NCBI RefSeq assembly: GCF_003937825.1
Contig: NZ_RSFW01000012.1
Coordinates: forward strand, 1 to 64,000
Source of the DNA: Mesobacillus subterraneus
GTDB lineage: Bacteria > Bacillota > Bacilli > Bacillales > Cytobacillaceae
DNA: 64,000 bases
Direction of reading: 5' to 3'
This document shows positions 19,680 to 29,583 of this stretch, piece after piece. Numbering within the stretch: the stretch's first letter is position 1; the number at the start of each line of letters is the position of its first letter. Made by a program: the position numbers and the translations under genes. Under the pieces are notes generated by a model, which saw only the letters and a program-made list of their open reading frames with translations, was not told where the DNA came from and did no database searches.

Positions 19680-20102
19680 TCATCGCCCGACAAAATAAAT
19701 CCAATGAAACAGGGAGCCGAATACCTTCCCAAGCACAATCGCCATCAATAAAGTCTCAAGCTTGTCATCTACCCTTACCCGCTTGGCCAGAATAGGAAGA
19801 ACATTCAAAACCTCGGTCAAGGCTGCTGCGAGCATTCCTACAAAAACGCCGCCTGCCAGTCCCAGGGGGATGGTCACCAGTGGGGAAAAGGCCAGGACTG
19901 GATCGCGCAGGCTTCCAATTGTACCCAGCAACGCACCAAGCACAACAGCCCACTCATACCATGAGATCAATTTCATTGTTTTCGTGAGCTGGGTCAGTCT
20001 CGGGATCACTCCGAGCACCGCCAAAAAGGCTACAAATCCTGAACCGACCGCAAGCCCACTAGCCAACCCCAGGAGAATGATAAATAAAATGCTAATGGTC
20101 AT
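19680..20102 (-). CDS. spoVAB: Stage V sporulation protein AB
   Basis: A 140-residue integral membrane protein with four or five hydrophobic segments, including GSGFVAFLAVLGVIPRL (about 21-37) and GGVFVGMLAAALTEVLNVLPI (about 83-103). It matches SpoVAB of the dipicolinic acid uptake operon. Its start overlaps the spoVAA stop by 11 bp. The downstream neighbour is spoVAEA rather than the expected spoVAC. Confidence 0.93.
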   Translation of the reverse strand: MTISILFIILLGLASGLAVGSGFVAFLAVLGVIPRLTQLTKTMKLISWYEWAVVLGALLGTIGSLRDPVLAFSPLVTIPLGLAGGVFVGMLAAALTEVLNVLPILAKRVRVDDKLETLLMAIVLGKVFGSLFHWIYFVGR

Positions 20103-20709
20103 CGAGATGCTTCACGCTTTCCTTGTTCTCATGCAATATGACATACTGATCAAGCGATTGCTGGTAGTTGAACATCTCAACCTCAAGTGGGCTTGGCTCC
20201 TCATTAAGTCTCTTTTTGAAAACATGGTTGAAAAATAAGATCATCCCCAGGCCGATACCAATCGAATAAGGAATCTGGAAAAGCAGCGGCTTTGCAACTT
20301 CCTTTCCGGTCATGATCCAATATAGACGCTGATGGACAATTTGCATGCTCACATCCTCATGGAAGTTCATGATAGTCAGTGCTGCACCGAAGAACAATAA
20401 AAACCAGACCAGGAAAAAGTAAGGAATCGACATCCCTTTCTTCTTGTAAATTACCTCAATGATCGTTTGTGGAGGCCCGACTGCCTGAACTTCATACTCC
20501 GGGAAAATCCCTGTGATATACTTAATGATCTTCATGACATCGATGATATGGATATGGTCCTTTGGCGTCACCTTCAAGACCTGCAGAGCCGCCAGCTGAC
20601 CGTATATCTCTTCACCGGCAATGATCTGCGCAATATCCTTCATCAGGAGTGATTCCTCAGGCTTCACCTGAACTCGATTCCGCATGCGGATATAAATCGT
20701 TTTTTCCAT
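20092..20709 (-). CDS. spoVAA: Stage V sporulation protein AA
   Basis: First gene of the spoVA operon. The 205 residues comprise a soluble N-terminal part (MEKTIYIRMRNRVQVKPEES) and two membrane segments (about 100-120 and 140-165). I start at the ATG at 20709, preceded by GGAAGTG, to match B. subtilis SpoVAA; a TTG at 20727 is an alternative. Upstream lies the 52-bp tandem array. A forespore (SigF/SigG) promoter is expected just upstream but I could not assign one with confidence. Confidence 0.92.
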   Translation of the reverse strand: MEKTIYIRMRNRVQVKPEESLLMKDIAQIIAGEEIYGQLAALQVLKVTPKDHIHIIDVMKIIKYITGIFPEYEVQAVGPPQTIIEVIYKKKGMSIPYFFLVWFLLFFGAALTIMNFHEDVSMQIVHQRLYWIMTGKEVAKPLLFQIPYSIGIGLGMILFFNHVFKKRLNEEPSPLEVEMFNYQQSLDQYVILHENKESVKHLDDH

Positions 20710-20909
20710 CAGATTCACTTCCAACACATTGTTTTCCTCGTATATTTAGTATGTAATCCTGCAGTTATTTCATGAAGTCCAATAAATGGTTAATAGCGGA
20801 TGCTGTTTGTTTTTGGGAGAGCTTTAGGGGTTTTGAGTGCAAGTTTGATTCGTTGGGGTTTTTTATAAAAATCAGGATGATCTGCTGCAAATGGTTTTAT
20901 TTGCGCTAT

Positions 20910-21381
20910 TTTTTCTATATCCTGGCATTTTAGGGCACCAATCGCCTCTATTGATGACCTCTTTTTCTATATCCTGGCTTTTTAGGTCACCAATCGGCTT
21001 TATTGGTGACCTCTTTTTCTATATCCAGACATTTTAGGGTTCCAATCGGCTTTATTGGTGACCTCTTTTTCTATATCCAGACATTTTAGGGCTCCAATCG
21101 GCTTTATTGGTGACCTCTTTTTCTATATCCTGGCTTTTTTGGTCACCAATCGCCTCTATTGGTGACCTTTTTTTCTATATCCTGGTTTTTCAGGGCACCA
21201 ATCGCCTCTATTGGTGACCTCTTTTTCTATATCCTGGCTTTTTTGGGCTCCAATCGCCTCTATTGGTGACCTCTTTTTCTATATCCTGGCATTTCAGGGC
21301 CCCAATCGCCTCTATTGGTGACCTTTTTTCTATATTATTCCATCTCAGGGCTTCAACAGCCTCTGCAGATGACCTTTTTGC
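20910..21381. repeat. Tandem array of about nine 52-bp hairpin repeats
   Basis: The anchor TCTATAT begins at 20914, 20966, 21018, 21070, 21122, 21174, 21226, 21278 and 21329: eight intervals, seven of exactly 52 bp and one of 51, with a degenerate remnant after. Each unit holds an inverted repeat, best as GGTCACCAAT and ATTGGTGACC around a 7-nt loop such as CGGCTTT. The period is not divisible by three and no frame is open, so it is non-coding. It fills most of the 750 bp between sigF and spoVAA; the flanks show no gene. Confidence 0.92.
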
Positions 21382-21443
21382 CATAGATCAGACTTTAAGA
21401 TTCAACCAATATCATAAAAATACTCCTTTAATCAAATTCACAA

Positions 21444-21476
21444 TAAAAAAAGCCGCATGGATCATATATCCATGCG
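21444..21476 (-). terminator. Terminator of the spoIIA operon
   Basis: CGCATGGAT (21454-21462) and ATCCATGCG (21468-21476) pair perfectly around CATAT. A T run follows in the minus direction, and the stem overlaps the sigF stop. Confidence 0.88.
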
Positions 21477-22220
21477 ACCTTTCATTTGCTGTAGTATTTT
21501 CTTTTCGAGTCGCGAGACCTGGACTTGTGATATCCCCAGCCTCACTGCTACTTCTGATTGGGTTTGATCTTTGTAATACCTGAGATACACGATCAGCTTT
21601 TCCCGTTCATCAAGCTCATTGATCGCCTCTTTCAAAGCGATTTTATCGAACCAGCGTCCTTCTTCGCCATTATCAATCTGGTCAAGGAGGGTGATCGGGT
21701 CGCCGTCATTTTCATATACCGTCTCATGGATGGAAGCCGGGGTACGGCTTGCTTCCTGGGCCATGATGACGTCTTCAGGCGATAATTCAAGAAACTCGGC
21801 GATCTCATTGACAGTTGGTACTCTGCCAAGCGTTTTGGAAAGCTCATCCTTCGCTTTCCTGATTTTATTGCCGGTTTCTTTCAAAGACCTGCTTACTTTC
21901 ACCGTGCCGTCATCCCTTATGAATCGCTGGATTTCACCAATGATCATGGGAACGGCATACGTTGAAAACTTCACGTCATATGACAGGTCAAATTTATCAA
22001 CTGATTTCAGGAGGCCGATGCTTCCTATCTGGAAAAGATCGTCAGGTTCATACCCTCTGTTGAGGAAACGCTGTACGACAGACCATACAAGCCGCATATT
22101 TTTCTGGACAATCAAGTCCCTGGCCGATTGGTCTCCCTGCTGGCTTCTCAAAATCAGTTCTTTGACTTCATGGTCCTTAAGATACGTTTGGCTATTATCC
22201 TTTTTTACCTCCACATCCAT
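21462..22220 (-). CDS. sigF: RNA polymerase sigma-F factor
   Basis: First forespore-specific sigma factor. The 252 residues contain sigma-70 regions 2 (GYEPDDLFQIGSIGLLKSVD, about 56-75, and YAVPMIIGEIQRFIRDDG), 3 and 4 (SEVAVRLGISQVQVSRLEKK near the C-terminus). SigF is held inactive by SpoIIAB until SpoIIAA is dephosphorylated by SpoIIE. It is the last gene of spoIIAA-spoIIAB-sigF, 13 bp after spoIIAB, and ends at a strong terminator. Confidence 0.97.
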   Translation of the reverse strand: MDVEVKKDNSQTYLKDHEVKELILRSQQGDQSARDLIVQKNMRLVWSVVQRFLNRGYEPDDLFQIGSIGLLKSVDKFDLSYDVKFSTYAVPMIIGEIQRFIRDDGTVKVSRSLKETGNKIRKAKDELSKTLGRVPTVNEIAEFLELSPEDVIMAQEASRTPASIHETVYENDGDPITLLDQIDNGEEGRWFDKIALKEAINELDEREKLIVYLRYYKDQTQSEVAVRLGISQVQVSRLEKKILQQMKGRMDI

Positions 22221-22233
22221 AGGCAGAACTCCC

Positions 22234-22674
22234 TTAATTGCACAGCGCTTTGCTCTTTGACAGGTGCTTTTTCAAACGAATCTCTGTCCCAAAGCCGGGC
22301 TCTGATCTGACTTGTACTTCGTCCATGAAATTTTCCATAATCGTGAAGCCCATGCCCGACCTTTCAAGCTCAGGCTTGGAGGTGTAAAGAGGCTGCATGG
22401 CTTCATCAATATCAGGAATGCCAATTCCCTCATCTTTTATCAGCATTTCCACCGTTCCATCCTCAAGAATGACGGAAATAAACACTTTTCCATCCGGATC
22501 ACTTTCATATCCATGGATGATTGCGTTCGTTACGGCTTCAGACACCACCGTCTTGATTTCAGTCAATTCATCCATCGTTGGATCTAGCTGCGCGATGAAA
22601 GCAGCAACCGTCACGCGGGCAAATGATTCGTTTTGGCTCAACGCACTAAAATGAAGATTCATCTCATTCTTCAT
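22234..22674 (-). CDS. spoIIAB: Anti-sigma-F factor SpoIIAB (serine kinase)
   Basis: GHKL-fold ATP-binding protein of 146 residues that both sequesters SigF and phosphorylates SpoIIAA. The N-box is [16 protein letters not shown] (about 42-57), the G1 box is [12 protein letters not shown] (about 78-89), and [14 protein letters not shown] forms the G2 region (about 107-120). The near-identity of the N-terminus ([13 protein letters not shown]) to B. subtilis makes this secure. The gap to spoIIAA is 3 bp. Confidence 0.97.
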   Translation of the reverse strand: MKNEMNLHFSALSQNESFARVTVAAFIAQLDPTMDELTEIKTVVSEAVTNAIIHGYESDPDGKVFISVILEDGTVEMLIKDEGIGIPDIDEAMQPLYTSKPELERSGMGFTIMENFMDEVQVRSEPGFGTEIRLKKHLSKSKALCN

Positions 22675-22677
22675 AGA

Positions 22678-23028
22678 TCAAGCAACCCCCAATCTCTCTA
22701 AAGCATATTCTTCAGTCGGCTCAAGACGGATGATCTTGAATAATCCCGACATATCAAATAATCTTTTGATTGGCGGAGAGATGGCACAGACCACCATTTC
22801 TCCATGGAGCTGTTTGATTTGTTTGTATCTTCCTAGAACTACACCAAGGCCTGAACTATCCATAAAGGTAAGATGTTCAAGGTTCAAGACAATGTGGCGG
22901 ACATTTTCACTCTCCAGGGCTTTTGTTGCTTGCTCGCGAAGCTGGTCTGCTGTATGGTGGTCCAACTCACCGCTTACTCGAATACATAAGACATCATGCT
23001 TCACTTCCATATCAATGTTAAGACTCAC
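22678..23028 (-). CDS. spoIIAA: Anti-anti-sigma factor SpoIIAA
   Basis: STAS-domain protein of 116 residues that frees SigF from SpoIIAB. The regulatory phosphorylation site lies in [15 protein letters not shown] (about 55-69), where the second serine is the SpoIIAB target. The start is GTG with GGAGG 8 nt upstream. It is first in the operon, behind a SigH-type promoter; dacF lies 150 bp further upstream and could contribute read-through, as no terminator is evident. Confidence 0.97.
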   Translation of the reverse strand: MSLNIDMEVKHDVLCIRVSGELDHHTADQLREQATKALESENVRHIVLNLEHLTFMDSSGLGVVLGRYKQIKQLHGEMVVCAISPPIKRLFDMSGLFKIIRLEPTEEYALERLGVA

Positions 23029-23062
23029 TATCCAAGCCTCCTTATCTGGTATAGTGAGTCAA

Positions 23063-23090
23063 ATTCTCCATTTCGGAAGGCAATTCCTTC
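23063..23090 (-). promoter_or_regulatory. SigH promoter of the spoIIA operon
   Basis: On the minus strand GAAGGAATT (23090-23082) matches the SigH -35 consensus RWAGGAWWT fully. After exactly 14 nt comes AGAAT (23067-23063), matching the -10 HGAAT. It lies 35-60 bp before the spoIIAA start. B. subtilis spoIIA is likewise driven by SigH with Spo0A. Confidence 0.8.
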
Positions 23091-23177
23091 TTCAAAACAA
23101 AACTAGTGCGATTTCGCTAAAACTAGATGGAATGGCAGACCATTCGACATTCTGAACTGTTTCTTAAAAAGAATCCA

Positions 23178-24356
23178 TTAGTTTTGGCTGCCCGCCCGTG
23201 TAAACATGCCGAAGGAACGCTTGTATAGAGTCCACCAGCTTGCTTTTGCCACTGTTTCGTCAGCGACAAGCTGTGTTTCTGCAAGTGTCTTGCCATCTTT
23301 CACCAGCTTGATTGTCCCAACTTTGTCTCCTTTTTGGACCGGTGCTTTGAGGCTCTTGTTCAATGTAATCTTTTGTTTTACATCCTTGACGTCTTCCCCT
23401 TTTTTGCTCAGCAGGGAAACACTTTCTGATGTGACCGCATCAATTGTCTTCTTATCACCTTTGCTCACGACAGCTTTCCCCAGCGGATGTCCTTTTTTGA
23501 ACATCGGATGTGTCTGGTATTGGCTAAATGCATAATCAAGCATCTTTGTCACCTGGGCGTTCCTTGCCTTGGATGTTGGTGCTCCAAATACGACGGCGAT
23601 CGCACGCATTCCGTCTTTCTGGGCCGTTGCTGTCAGGCAATACTTCGCTTCATTAGTGAAACCCGTTTTTAAGCCGTCTACTCCTGGATAGAAGCGGACA
23701 AGCTTGTTTGTATTCACAAGCCAAAATTTCTTTTCTGAATCCTCGCGGAGATAATCTTCATATGTTCCTGTGAATTTGGTGATTTTTTCGTATTTCAACA
23801 ATTCTTTCGCCATCATCGCCATATCGTACGAAGAGCTGTAATGGCCATCCACAGGCAGGCCGGTCGTGTTTTTAAACACTGTATTCTTCAGACCCAATTC
23901 TTTTACTTTATCGTTCATCATTTTCACGAATACTTCCTCGGAACCGCCGATTCGTTCAGCCATAGCCACGGAAGCATCATTGCCGGAACCAATCGCGATC
24001 CCTTTTAACAGCTGCTCAACGGTCATCTCCTCACCTGGCTCAAGGAAAATCTGCGATCCACCCATTGAAGCCGCATATTCGCTGGCCCGGACCTTTTCGT
24101 CCATTTTCAGCTTTCCTTCGTCAAGCGCTTCCATAATCAAAAGCATGGTCATGATTTTCGTCATGCTTGCCGGAGGAAGTTTTTCATGACTGTTCTTGTC
24201 AAAAAGAACCTGTCCTGTATCGCGTTCAATCAAGATGGCTGAGCTGGCGTCATTAGCCAGTCCTGCATCACCTTCATTCGCATATCCTTTTGGAGATATA
24301 ACAGCAGCGCCCATCATTAAAACAAGCAGTAAACTCGTCATTTTTTTCAGATTCAT
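23178..24356 (-). CDS. dacF: D-alanyl-D-alanine carboxypeptidase DacF
   Basis: Forespore-expressed low-molecular-weight penicillin-binding protein. After a signal peptide come SMTK (near 65), SGN in GSGNDASVAMAERIGG (near 125) and KTG in KTGFTNEAKYCL (near 230). The start is placed at the ATG at 24356 because AGGAGG lies 9 nt upstream; another ATG at 24362 is only 3 nt from it and an extension to 24446 lacks a site. It directly precedes spoIIAA, as in B. subtilis. The C-terminal beta domain (about 300-390) is complete. Confidence 0.94.
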   Translation of the reverse strand: MNLKKMTSLLLVLMMGAAVISPKGYANEGDAGLANDASSAILIERDTGQVLFDKNSHEKLPPASMTKIMTMLLIMEALDEGKLKMDEKVRASEYAASMGGSQIFLEPGEEMTVEQLLKGIAIGSGNDASVAMAERIGGSEEVFVKMMNDKVKELGLKNTVFKNTTGLPVDGHYSSSYDMAMMAKELLKYEKITKFTGTYEDYLREDSEKKFWLVNTNKLVRFYPGVDGLKTGFTNEAKYCLTATAQKDGMRAIAVVFGAPTSKARNAQVTKMLDYAFSQYQTHPMFKKGHPLGKAVVSKGDKKTIDAVTSESVSLLSKKGEDVKDVKQKITLNKSLKAPVQKGDKVGTIKLVKDGKTLAETQLVADETVAKASWWTLYKRSFGMFTRAGSQN

Positions 24357-24444
24357 GGCCATAACCCTCCTATCTTTATAGGGTCTATTTTTGCCAAGGA
24401 AACCAAAATTATACAGAGAAGGAATACAAAACCTTATTTTTCCC

Positions 24445-24476
24445 AAAAAAATAAGCGAAGAGTCGCCTCTTCGCTT
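24445..24476 (-). terminator. Terminator downstream of pdp
   Basis: AAGCGAAGAG (24453-24462) and CTCTTCGCTT (24467-24476) pair perfectly around TCGC, with a T run in the minus direction. It separates nucleoside genes from dacF. Confidence 0.9.
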
Positions 24477-24488
24477 TGGGTTGCTACA

Positions 24489-25793
24489 TTATTCTGTGAT
24501 TTCTTCGTGTACTAAAATTGGAGCATCAACATGTTCAGTTGAAACCTTGATGTTTTCATAAAGCATTTCTTTCACTTCGGAGACATCCTCAAAGTTGCTG
24601 TAAATCGTCAATAAAGATTCTCCCTTTTCAACCTTATCGCCGATTTTCTTACGAAGGAGAAGTCCGACAGCAAGATCGATTTCTGATTCCTTCGTTGCTC
24701 TTCCTGCTCCTAAAAGCATTGCAGCGGTTCCAACTTCATCAGCTACAATTTCAGACACATAGCCTGCTTCTTTTGCTTCAAGTTCAAATGTGAATTTCGC
24801 CTGCGGAAGCTTGCTTGGATCGTCGACAACAGAAGCATCTCCGCCCTGTGAGCTAAGGAATATCTTGAAAGTTTCAAGCGCAGAACCATTCTTGATGACT
24901 TCCTCCAGCATATTGCGGGCCTCTGCAAGGGATTCAGCTTTGCCAGCCAGGAATACCATGTGGCTTCCCAGTGTCAAGCAGAGCTCTGTAAGATCTTCTG
25001 GACCTTCACCCTTCAGCGTGTCAATTGCCTCTTTAACTTCTAGAGCATTTCCGATGGCATATCCAAGCGGCTGGCTCATATCGGAAATAACAGCCATTGT
25101 CCTGCGGCCAACATTGTTTCCGATTCGAACCATCGCTTTCGCCAGCTCACGGGAATCATCCAGAGTCTTCATGAATGCGCCAGCACCAGTTTTCACGTCG
25201 AGGACAATTGCATCGGCTCCCGCTGCGATTTTCTTGCTCATGATTGAGCTTGCAATCAACGGGATACTGTCCACTGTCGCTGTAACATCTCTCAATGAAT
25301 ACAATTTCTTGTCGGCAGGAGTTAAGTTGCCGCTTTGCCCGATTACGGCAATTTTATTTTTATTGACCAGATTGATGAATTCTTCATTATCAATTTCAAC
25401 ATGGAAGCCTGCTACCGACTCAAGCTTATCAATGGTTCCGCCTGTGTGCCCAAGGCCTCTTCCTGACATTTTCGCGACTGGAACGCCAACAGCAGCAACA
25501 AGCGGCCCTAATACAAGGGTCGTTGTGTCGCCAACACCGCCAGTCGAGTGCTTGTCGACCTTGACGCCTTCGATGGCGCTAAGATCGATCTGATCACCGG
25601 ATTTCACCATGGCCATTGTCAGATCAGCGCGTTCTTTTTCTGTCATTCCACGGAAAAAAATCGCCATCGTCAATGCGCTTACCTGATAATCAGGAATTGT
25701 CCCGTTTGTATAGCCATCCACGAAGAACTGGATTTCTTCAGTCGTTAATTCGAGTCCGTCACGTTTCTTTTCTATAACGTCTACCATTCTCAT
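24489..25793 (-). CDS. pdp: Pyrimidine-nucleoside phosphorylase
   Basis: Phosphorolysis of thymidine, uridine and deoxyuridine to base and (deoxy)ribose 1-phosphate. The 434 residues include the family signature [20 protein letters not shown] (about 105-124) and the phosphate loop [11 protein letters not shown] (about 80-90). The ATG at 25793 begins [10 protein letters not shown] as in B. subtilis. It is last of deoB-punA-pdp, linking nucleoside cleavage with the mutase. In B. subtilis pdp lies elsewhere, with dra and nupC. Confidence 0.96.
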   Translation of the reverse strand: MRMVDVIEKKRDGLELTTEEIQFFVDGYTNGTIPDYQVSALTMAIFFRGMTEKERADLTMAMVKSGDQIDLSAIEGVKVDKHSTGGVGDTTTLVLGPLVAAVGVPVAKMSGRGLGHTGGTIDKLESVAGFHVEIDNEEFINLVNKNKIAVIGQSGNLTPADKKLYSLRDVTATVDSIPLIASSIMSKKIAAGADAIVLDVKTGAGAFMKTLDDSRELAKAMVRIGNNVGRRTMAVISDMSQPLGYAIGNALEVKEAIDTLKGEGPEDLTELCLTLGSHMVFLAGKAESLAEARNMLEEVIKNGSALETFKIFLSSQGGDASVVDDPSKLPQAKFTFELEAKEAGYVSEIVADEVGTAAMLLGAGRATKESEIDLAVGLLLRKKIGDKVEKGESLLTIYSNFEDVSEVKEMLYENIKVSTEHVDAPILVHEEITE

Positions 25794-25835
25794 CGTTATC
25801 ACCACTTATCCGTATTTAGCCGGGAAGCTATTGCG

Positions 25836-26660
25836 TTACTTTTCCCCTAATTTTTTTACAATTTCGTTTACTAGTAATAGGAAGCTTGATTTGACTTTTT
25901 CCGTCGTTTCGATTACTTCGTCATGACTCAATGGCTGGTCCAGGATCCCTGCTGCCATATTGGAGATGCATGAAATTCCGAGCACTTCCAATCCTGAGTG
26001 TCTCGCAACCATCACTTCAGGAACAGTGGACATACCGACTGCGTCCCCACCTAATGTACGGACCATTCTTACTTCAGCTGGTGTTTCATACACCGGTCCC
26101 GGATTTCCGAAATAGACGCCTTCCTTGAGGGTAATGTTGTTCTTTTGTCCGACTTCTTTGGCGATGCTTCTTAAATTTTTGGAATACGCTTCGCTCATAT
26201 CAGGGAAACGGACGCCAAAACGTGAATCATTTGGCCCGATAAGCGGGTTCGTACCCATAAAGTTGATATGGTCAGTGATGATCATCAGGTCGCCTGCTTC
26301 GAAGCTTTCGTTCACTCCGCCAGCGGCATTTGTCACGATCAGCCTTTCAATCCCGAGTTCCTTCATGACACGCACCGGGAAAGTTACCTTATCCATGCTG
26401 TACCCTTCGTAAAAATGGAAACGGCCCTGCATCGCAATGACCTCAACACCGCTGAGTTTACCGCACACCAGTTGTCCTGCATGCCCCTCTACAGTAGATA
26501 CTGGGAAGCCGGGGATTTCGTTATACGGAATTTTTACCGGATTCTCGATATCATCAGCGAGAACACCTAGACCTGATCCAAGAATCAGTCCGATTTTTGG
26601 CTGCTGATTCAGCTTGTCATTAATGAAGGATGCTGCATTTTGAATTTGATTAAAGTCCAT
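25836..26660 (-). CDS. punA: Purine nucleoside phosphorylase PunA
   Basis: Trimeric-type guanosine/inosine phosphorylase of 274 residues. Markers are [18 protein letters not shown] (about 22-39), [15 protein letters not shown], the active-site stretch [20 protein letters not shown] and [23 protein letters not shown] choose the ATG at 26660 because AGGAG lies 8 nt before it; a GTG at 26669 would sit inside that site. It follows deoB at 12 bp and feeds ribose 1-phosphate to it. Confidence 0.95.
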   Translation of the reverse strand: MDFNQIQNAASFINDKLNQQPKIGLILGSGLGVLADDIENPVKIPYNEIPGFPVSTVEGHAGQLVCGKLSGVEVIAMQGRFHFYEGYSMDKVTFPVRVMKELGIERLIVTNAAGGVNESFEAGDLMIITDHINFMGTNPLIGPNDSRFGVRFPDMSEAYSKNLRSIAKEVGQKNNITLKEGVYFGNPGPVYETPAEVRMVRTLGGDAVGMSTVPEVMVARHSGLEVLGISCISNMAAGILDQPLSHDEVIETTEKVKSSFLLLVNEIVKKLGEK

Positions 26661-26672
26661 ATATTCCACTCC

Positions 26673-27854
26673 TTATTTCAATTCCTTGAGGAAGCTTGTG
26701 CCATGCTCAGGCATTTTCACATTAAAGTTGTCTGCTACAGTTGCTCCGATATCAGCAAATGTTTTACGGACAGGCAATTCTTTTCCTTCTTCCATATTCT
26801 TTGAATAGACAAGAAGAGGTACATATTCGCGAGTGTGGTCCGTTCCATGGTGTACAGGATCGTTACCATGGTCTGCCGTAATGATCAGCAGGTCATCTTC
26901 ATTCAATTTAGAGAACACTTCTGGAAGGCGGGCATCATACTCCTCAAGTGCCTTTCCATAGCCTTCCGGATCACGGCGATGTCCAAACAGTGCATCAAAA
27001 TCAACCAGGTTCAAGAAGCTCAATCCTGTGAAGTCCTGGTCAAGAGTCTGCAGCAGTTTATCCATTCCATCCATATTCGAAATTGTGCGCAATGATTCTG
27101 TTACACCTTCACCATCATAGATATCCGAAATCTTCCCGATGGCAAGTACATCGAGGCCAGCATCCTTCAGCTCGTTCATGACCGTTCTGCCAAATGGCTT
27201 CAGCGCATAATCGTGACGGTTGGACGTACGTTTGAAGTTTCCAGGTTCACCAAGGAATGGACGGGCAATGACTCTGCCAACCATATATTTTTCATCGAGA
27301 GTCAGTTCTCTTGCAATTTTACAAATATCATAAAGTTCTTCGATTGGCACGATTTCTTCGTGAGCAGCAATCTGCAGGACAGAATCAGCAGACGTATAGA
27401 CGATCAATGCTCCCGTCTGAATATGCTCTTCGCCGAGTTCAACCAGGATTTCCGTTCCGCTCGCTGGCTTGTTTCCAATTACTTTCCTGCCAGTCCGTGC
27501 TTCAAGCTCAGAAATCAATTCATCAGGGAATCCATCAGGGAACACCTGGAATGGTGTCTGGATATTCAGGCCCATGATTTCCCAGTGTCCAGTCATCGTG
27601 TCCTTCCCGTTTGATGCTTCTTCCATTTTTGTATAGAATGCCAATGGTTTTTGGGCAGGTGCAATGCCTTTGATTTCTTCAATATTGCTAAGGCCCAGCT
27701 TGGCCATATTCGGCATGTTCAGGCCGTTCATCCTTTCGGCGATATGCCCAATGGTATGCGAGCCTTTATCACCGAACTTTTCAGCATCTGGTGCTTCACC
27801 GATTCCAACAGAGTCCATGACAATCAAAAACACCCTTTTATATGTATGCGACAT
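26673..27854 (-). CDS. deoB: Phosphopentomutase DeoB
   Basis: Mn-dependent mutase interconverting (deoxy)ribose 1- and 5-phosphate. The 393 residues have the alkaline-phosphatase-like metal site: [16 protein letters not shown] at the N-terminus, [11 protein letters not shown] with the catalytic threonine (about residue 87), and the C-terminal metal ligands [20 protein letters not shown] (about 323-342). It is called drm in B. subtilis. It is first in the nucleoside catabolism operon. Confidence 0.96.
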   Translation of the reverse strand: MSHTYKRVFLIVMDSVGIGEAPDAEKFGDKGSHTIGHIAERMNGLNMPNMAKLGLSNIEEIKGIAPAQKPLAFYTKMEEASNGKDTMTGHWEIMGLNIQTPFQVFPDGFPDELISELEARTGRKVIGNKPASGTEILVELGEEHIQTGALIVYTSADSVLQIAAHEEIVPIEELYDICKIARELTLDEKYMVGRVIARPFLGEPGNFKRTSNRHDYALKPFGRTVMNELKDAGLDVLAIGKISDIYDGEGVTESLRTISNMDGMDKLLQTLDQDFTGLSFLNLVDFDALFGHRRDPEGYGKALEEYDARLPEVFSKLNEDDLLIITADHGNDPVHHGTDHTREYVPLLVYSKNMEEGKELPVRKTFADIGATVADNFNVKMPEHGTSFLKELK

Positions 27855-28020
27855 TCTGTATCCTCCTTAAAAGTATGAATGCGATTCCAACAATTTTTAC
27901 TATTATCTTATGTTACCCAATTTTATGTTACCCGTTTTTATTTAGGTTAAATCTGGATGCTTGCGTTTTCATTCGTAAGAGGTCTGACATCTACATTGTA
28001 CTAAATTAAACTAAAAACAC

Positions 28021-28052
28021 AAGAAAAAAAGCAGGCTTTTCAGCCAGCTTTT
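28021..28052 (-). terminator. Terminator downstream of xerD
   Basis: In the minus direction AAGCTGGCT, a GAAA loop and AGCCTGCTT form a stem with one internal mismatch, followed by seven T. The remaining 27855-28020 upstream of deoB holds no gene. Confidence 0.75.
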
Positions 28053-28102
28053 TTGACAATTCTATGAAACTATCACGTGCTTTATCCTAAAAGCATCAAT
28101 AT

Positions 28103-28996
28103 TCAAGCCCGCGGATGGAATTTCGTATAAACATCCTTCAGCCTTGTTTTCGTTACATGTGTATATATTTGAGTCGTTGAGATATCTGCATGTCCCAGCA
28201 TCTCCTGGACTGCGCGAAGATCCGCTCCATTCTCCAGAAGATGGGTTGCAAAGGAATGGCGCATCGTATGCGGTGTCAGTTCCTTTTCGATTCCAGCATC
28301 GGCAGCAAGCTTCTTTAAAATCTTCCAGAAACCCTGTCGAGACAAACTTTTTCCATGATGGTTCAGGAAGAGCGAATCATCACGGTGTTTCTTGGAAACC
28401 AGCTTCGGCCTGCCTTTTTCAAGGTACTGTTCTATGGCATCAGATGCAGTTTTGCCAATGGGAATGATCCGTTCCTTGCTTCCTTTTCCCATGCAGCGTA
28501 CAAACCCCATCGTCAGGTGAACATCAGCCAGCTTCAGGCCGATCAATTCGCTGACCCTGATTCCTGTTGCATACATCATTTCAAGCATGGCCTTGTCCCG
28601 GTAACCAAAATGGTCGATAAGCTTCGGGCTGTCCAGCAGCGTTTCAACTTCCTCCATACTGAGCACTTTCGGCAAAGACCGTTCGTGCTGAGGACTCTCG
28701 ATGTGAACGGTTGGATCATGGTCCACCGCTTTTTCACGCAGCAAGAAATGATGGAATGCCCGAATCGAGGCAATATGCCTTGCAAGTGTTTTGGAGGATT
28801 TTCCCGAATCCTTCAAGTGACTCAAAAAATGGACAATCTGCGCACGCTGCACCTCATTTAAGCTGCCCAGCTGCTCTACATTTTGCATATAAGCAATGTA
28901 ACTATTCAAATCCCGTTTGTAGGAGATGATCGTGTTATTTGAAAGTCCCTTTTCTACAATTAAAAAGTGGATAAAGTCATCAAGCCTGTCTTTCAT
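28103..28996 (-). CDS. xerD: Site-specific tyrosine recombinase XerD
   Basis: Resolves chromosome dimers at dif with XerC/CodV (named RipX in B. subtilis). The 297 residues have an N-terminal SAM-like core-binding domain and a catalytic domain with Arg in [15 protein letters not shown], Lys in [14 protein letters not shown], His-x-x-Arg in [18 protein letters not shown], His in [12 protein letters not shown] and the nucleophile Tyr in IYTHV. The ATG at 28996 aligns with B. subtilis and has GGAGAG 8 nt upstream; an ATG at 29002 forms a TAATG overlap with the preceding gene and is the alternative. Confidence 0.95.
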   Translation of the reverse strand: MKDRLDDFIHFLIVEKGLSNNTIISYKRDLNSYIAYMQNVEQLGSLNEVQRAQIVHFLSHLKDSGKSSKTLARHIASIRAFHHFLLREKAVDHDPTVHIESPQHERSLPKVLSMEEVETLLDSPKLIDHFGYRDKAMLEMMYATGIRVSELIGLKLADVHLTMGFVRCMGKGSKERIIPIGKTASDAIEQYLEKGRPKLVSKKHRDDSLFLNHHGKSLSRQGFWKILKKLAADAGIEKELTPHTMRHSFATHLLENGADLRAVQEMLGHADISTTQIYTHVTKTRLKDVYTKFHPRA

Positions 28997-29001
28997 TTCC
29001 A

Positions 29002-29229
29002 TTACTCTCCATTCAGATAAAACAGTAACAGCCTTTCAAGCATACTTCCATTTTTTTCGCTAAAAGTGCCTGAAACCTTTATGGCTGCTCCCTCCGGTGC
29101 GTCATATCGGTGATAACTTTCATATTCTTCATTAATCCACATGATACCATAATAAAACAGGATTGTGCATCCAGTAAACAGTATAAACACCTTTAAAGTA
29201 TGCAGGATCAGTCCGAACCAGGATTTCAT
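29002..29229 (-). CDS. yqzK: YqzK family membrane protein (DUF4227)
   Basis: A 75-residue protein with one transmembrane helix (about 5-28, [20 protein letters not shown]) followed by the conserved segment [20 protein letters not shown]. It matches YqzK, found between xerD and fur in Bacillus; function unknown. The ATG at 29229 is preceded by GGGGG; longer in-frame sequence upstream does not resemble the family. Its stop overlaps a possible xerD start, so translation may be coupled. Confidence 0.85.
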   Translation of the reverse strand: MKSWFGLILHTLKVFILFTGCTILFYYGIMWINEEYESYHRYDAPEGAAIKVSGTFSEKNGSMLERLLLFYLNGE

Positions 29230-29583
29230 ATACTTGCCCCCATATCGACATACATTTCTAATTTTTTTGCAGAGGTGGCTTTCAAGCGAACATACCACTC
29301 ATCTACTTGGTTATTAATCTGTATGCCAATTTGGACAAGAATTATACCTTGCTATTGATAAATTAAAGGCTGTTCTCGTAAACGTTGTTGCTTACCAGTA
29401 ATGACTAAGAAATTAATTTGCTGTTTGTTTTTTGCATCTTTTTAGACAGGTTCTTAAGGTACAGGACAAACCTGCCCGAGTTCTCCGCTCAGCTGACTGA
29501 TTACTTTAACGAAGACTAATGAGAACTGCAGCTATAAGATTAAGAAAACGCACCAATGTTAAAAGGAACAATCTATGTAAAAA
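29230..29583. other. Intergenic region without an identified gene
   Basis: About 350 bp between yqzK and the fur terminator. No open frame of note has a ribosome binding site, and I see no RNA gene or strong hairpin. It presumably contains the yqzK-xerD promoter at its left end. Confidence 0.5.

Noticed and set aside
20910-21381. Resemblance to a CRISPR array
   Set aside because: The whole 52-bp unit is repeated with no unique spacers, and no cas genes are in the window.
21619-22260. Plus-strand frame of 213 codons opposite sigF
   Set aside because: Fully antisense to sigF, with no start signal and no recognisable domain.
24790-25593. Long plus-strand frame opposite pdp
   Set aside because: It is antisense to a clearly conserved enzyme, low in complexity (Ser/Pro/Thr-rich) and lacks a ribosome binding site.
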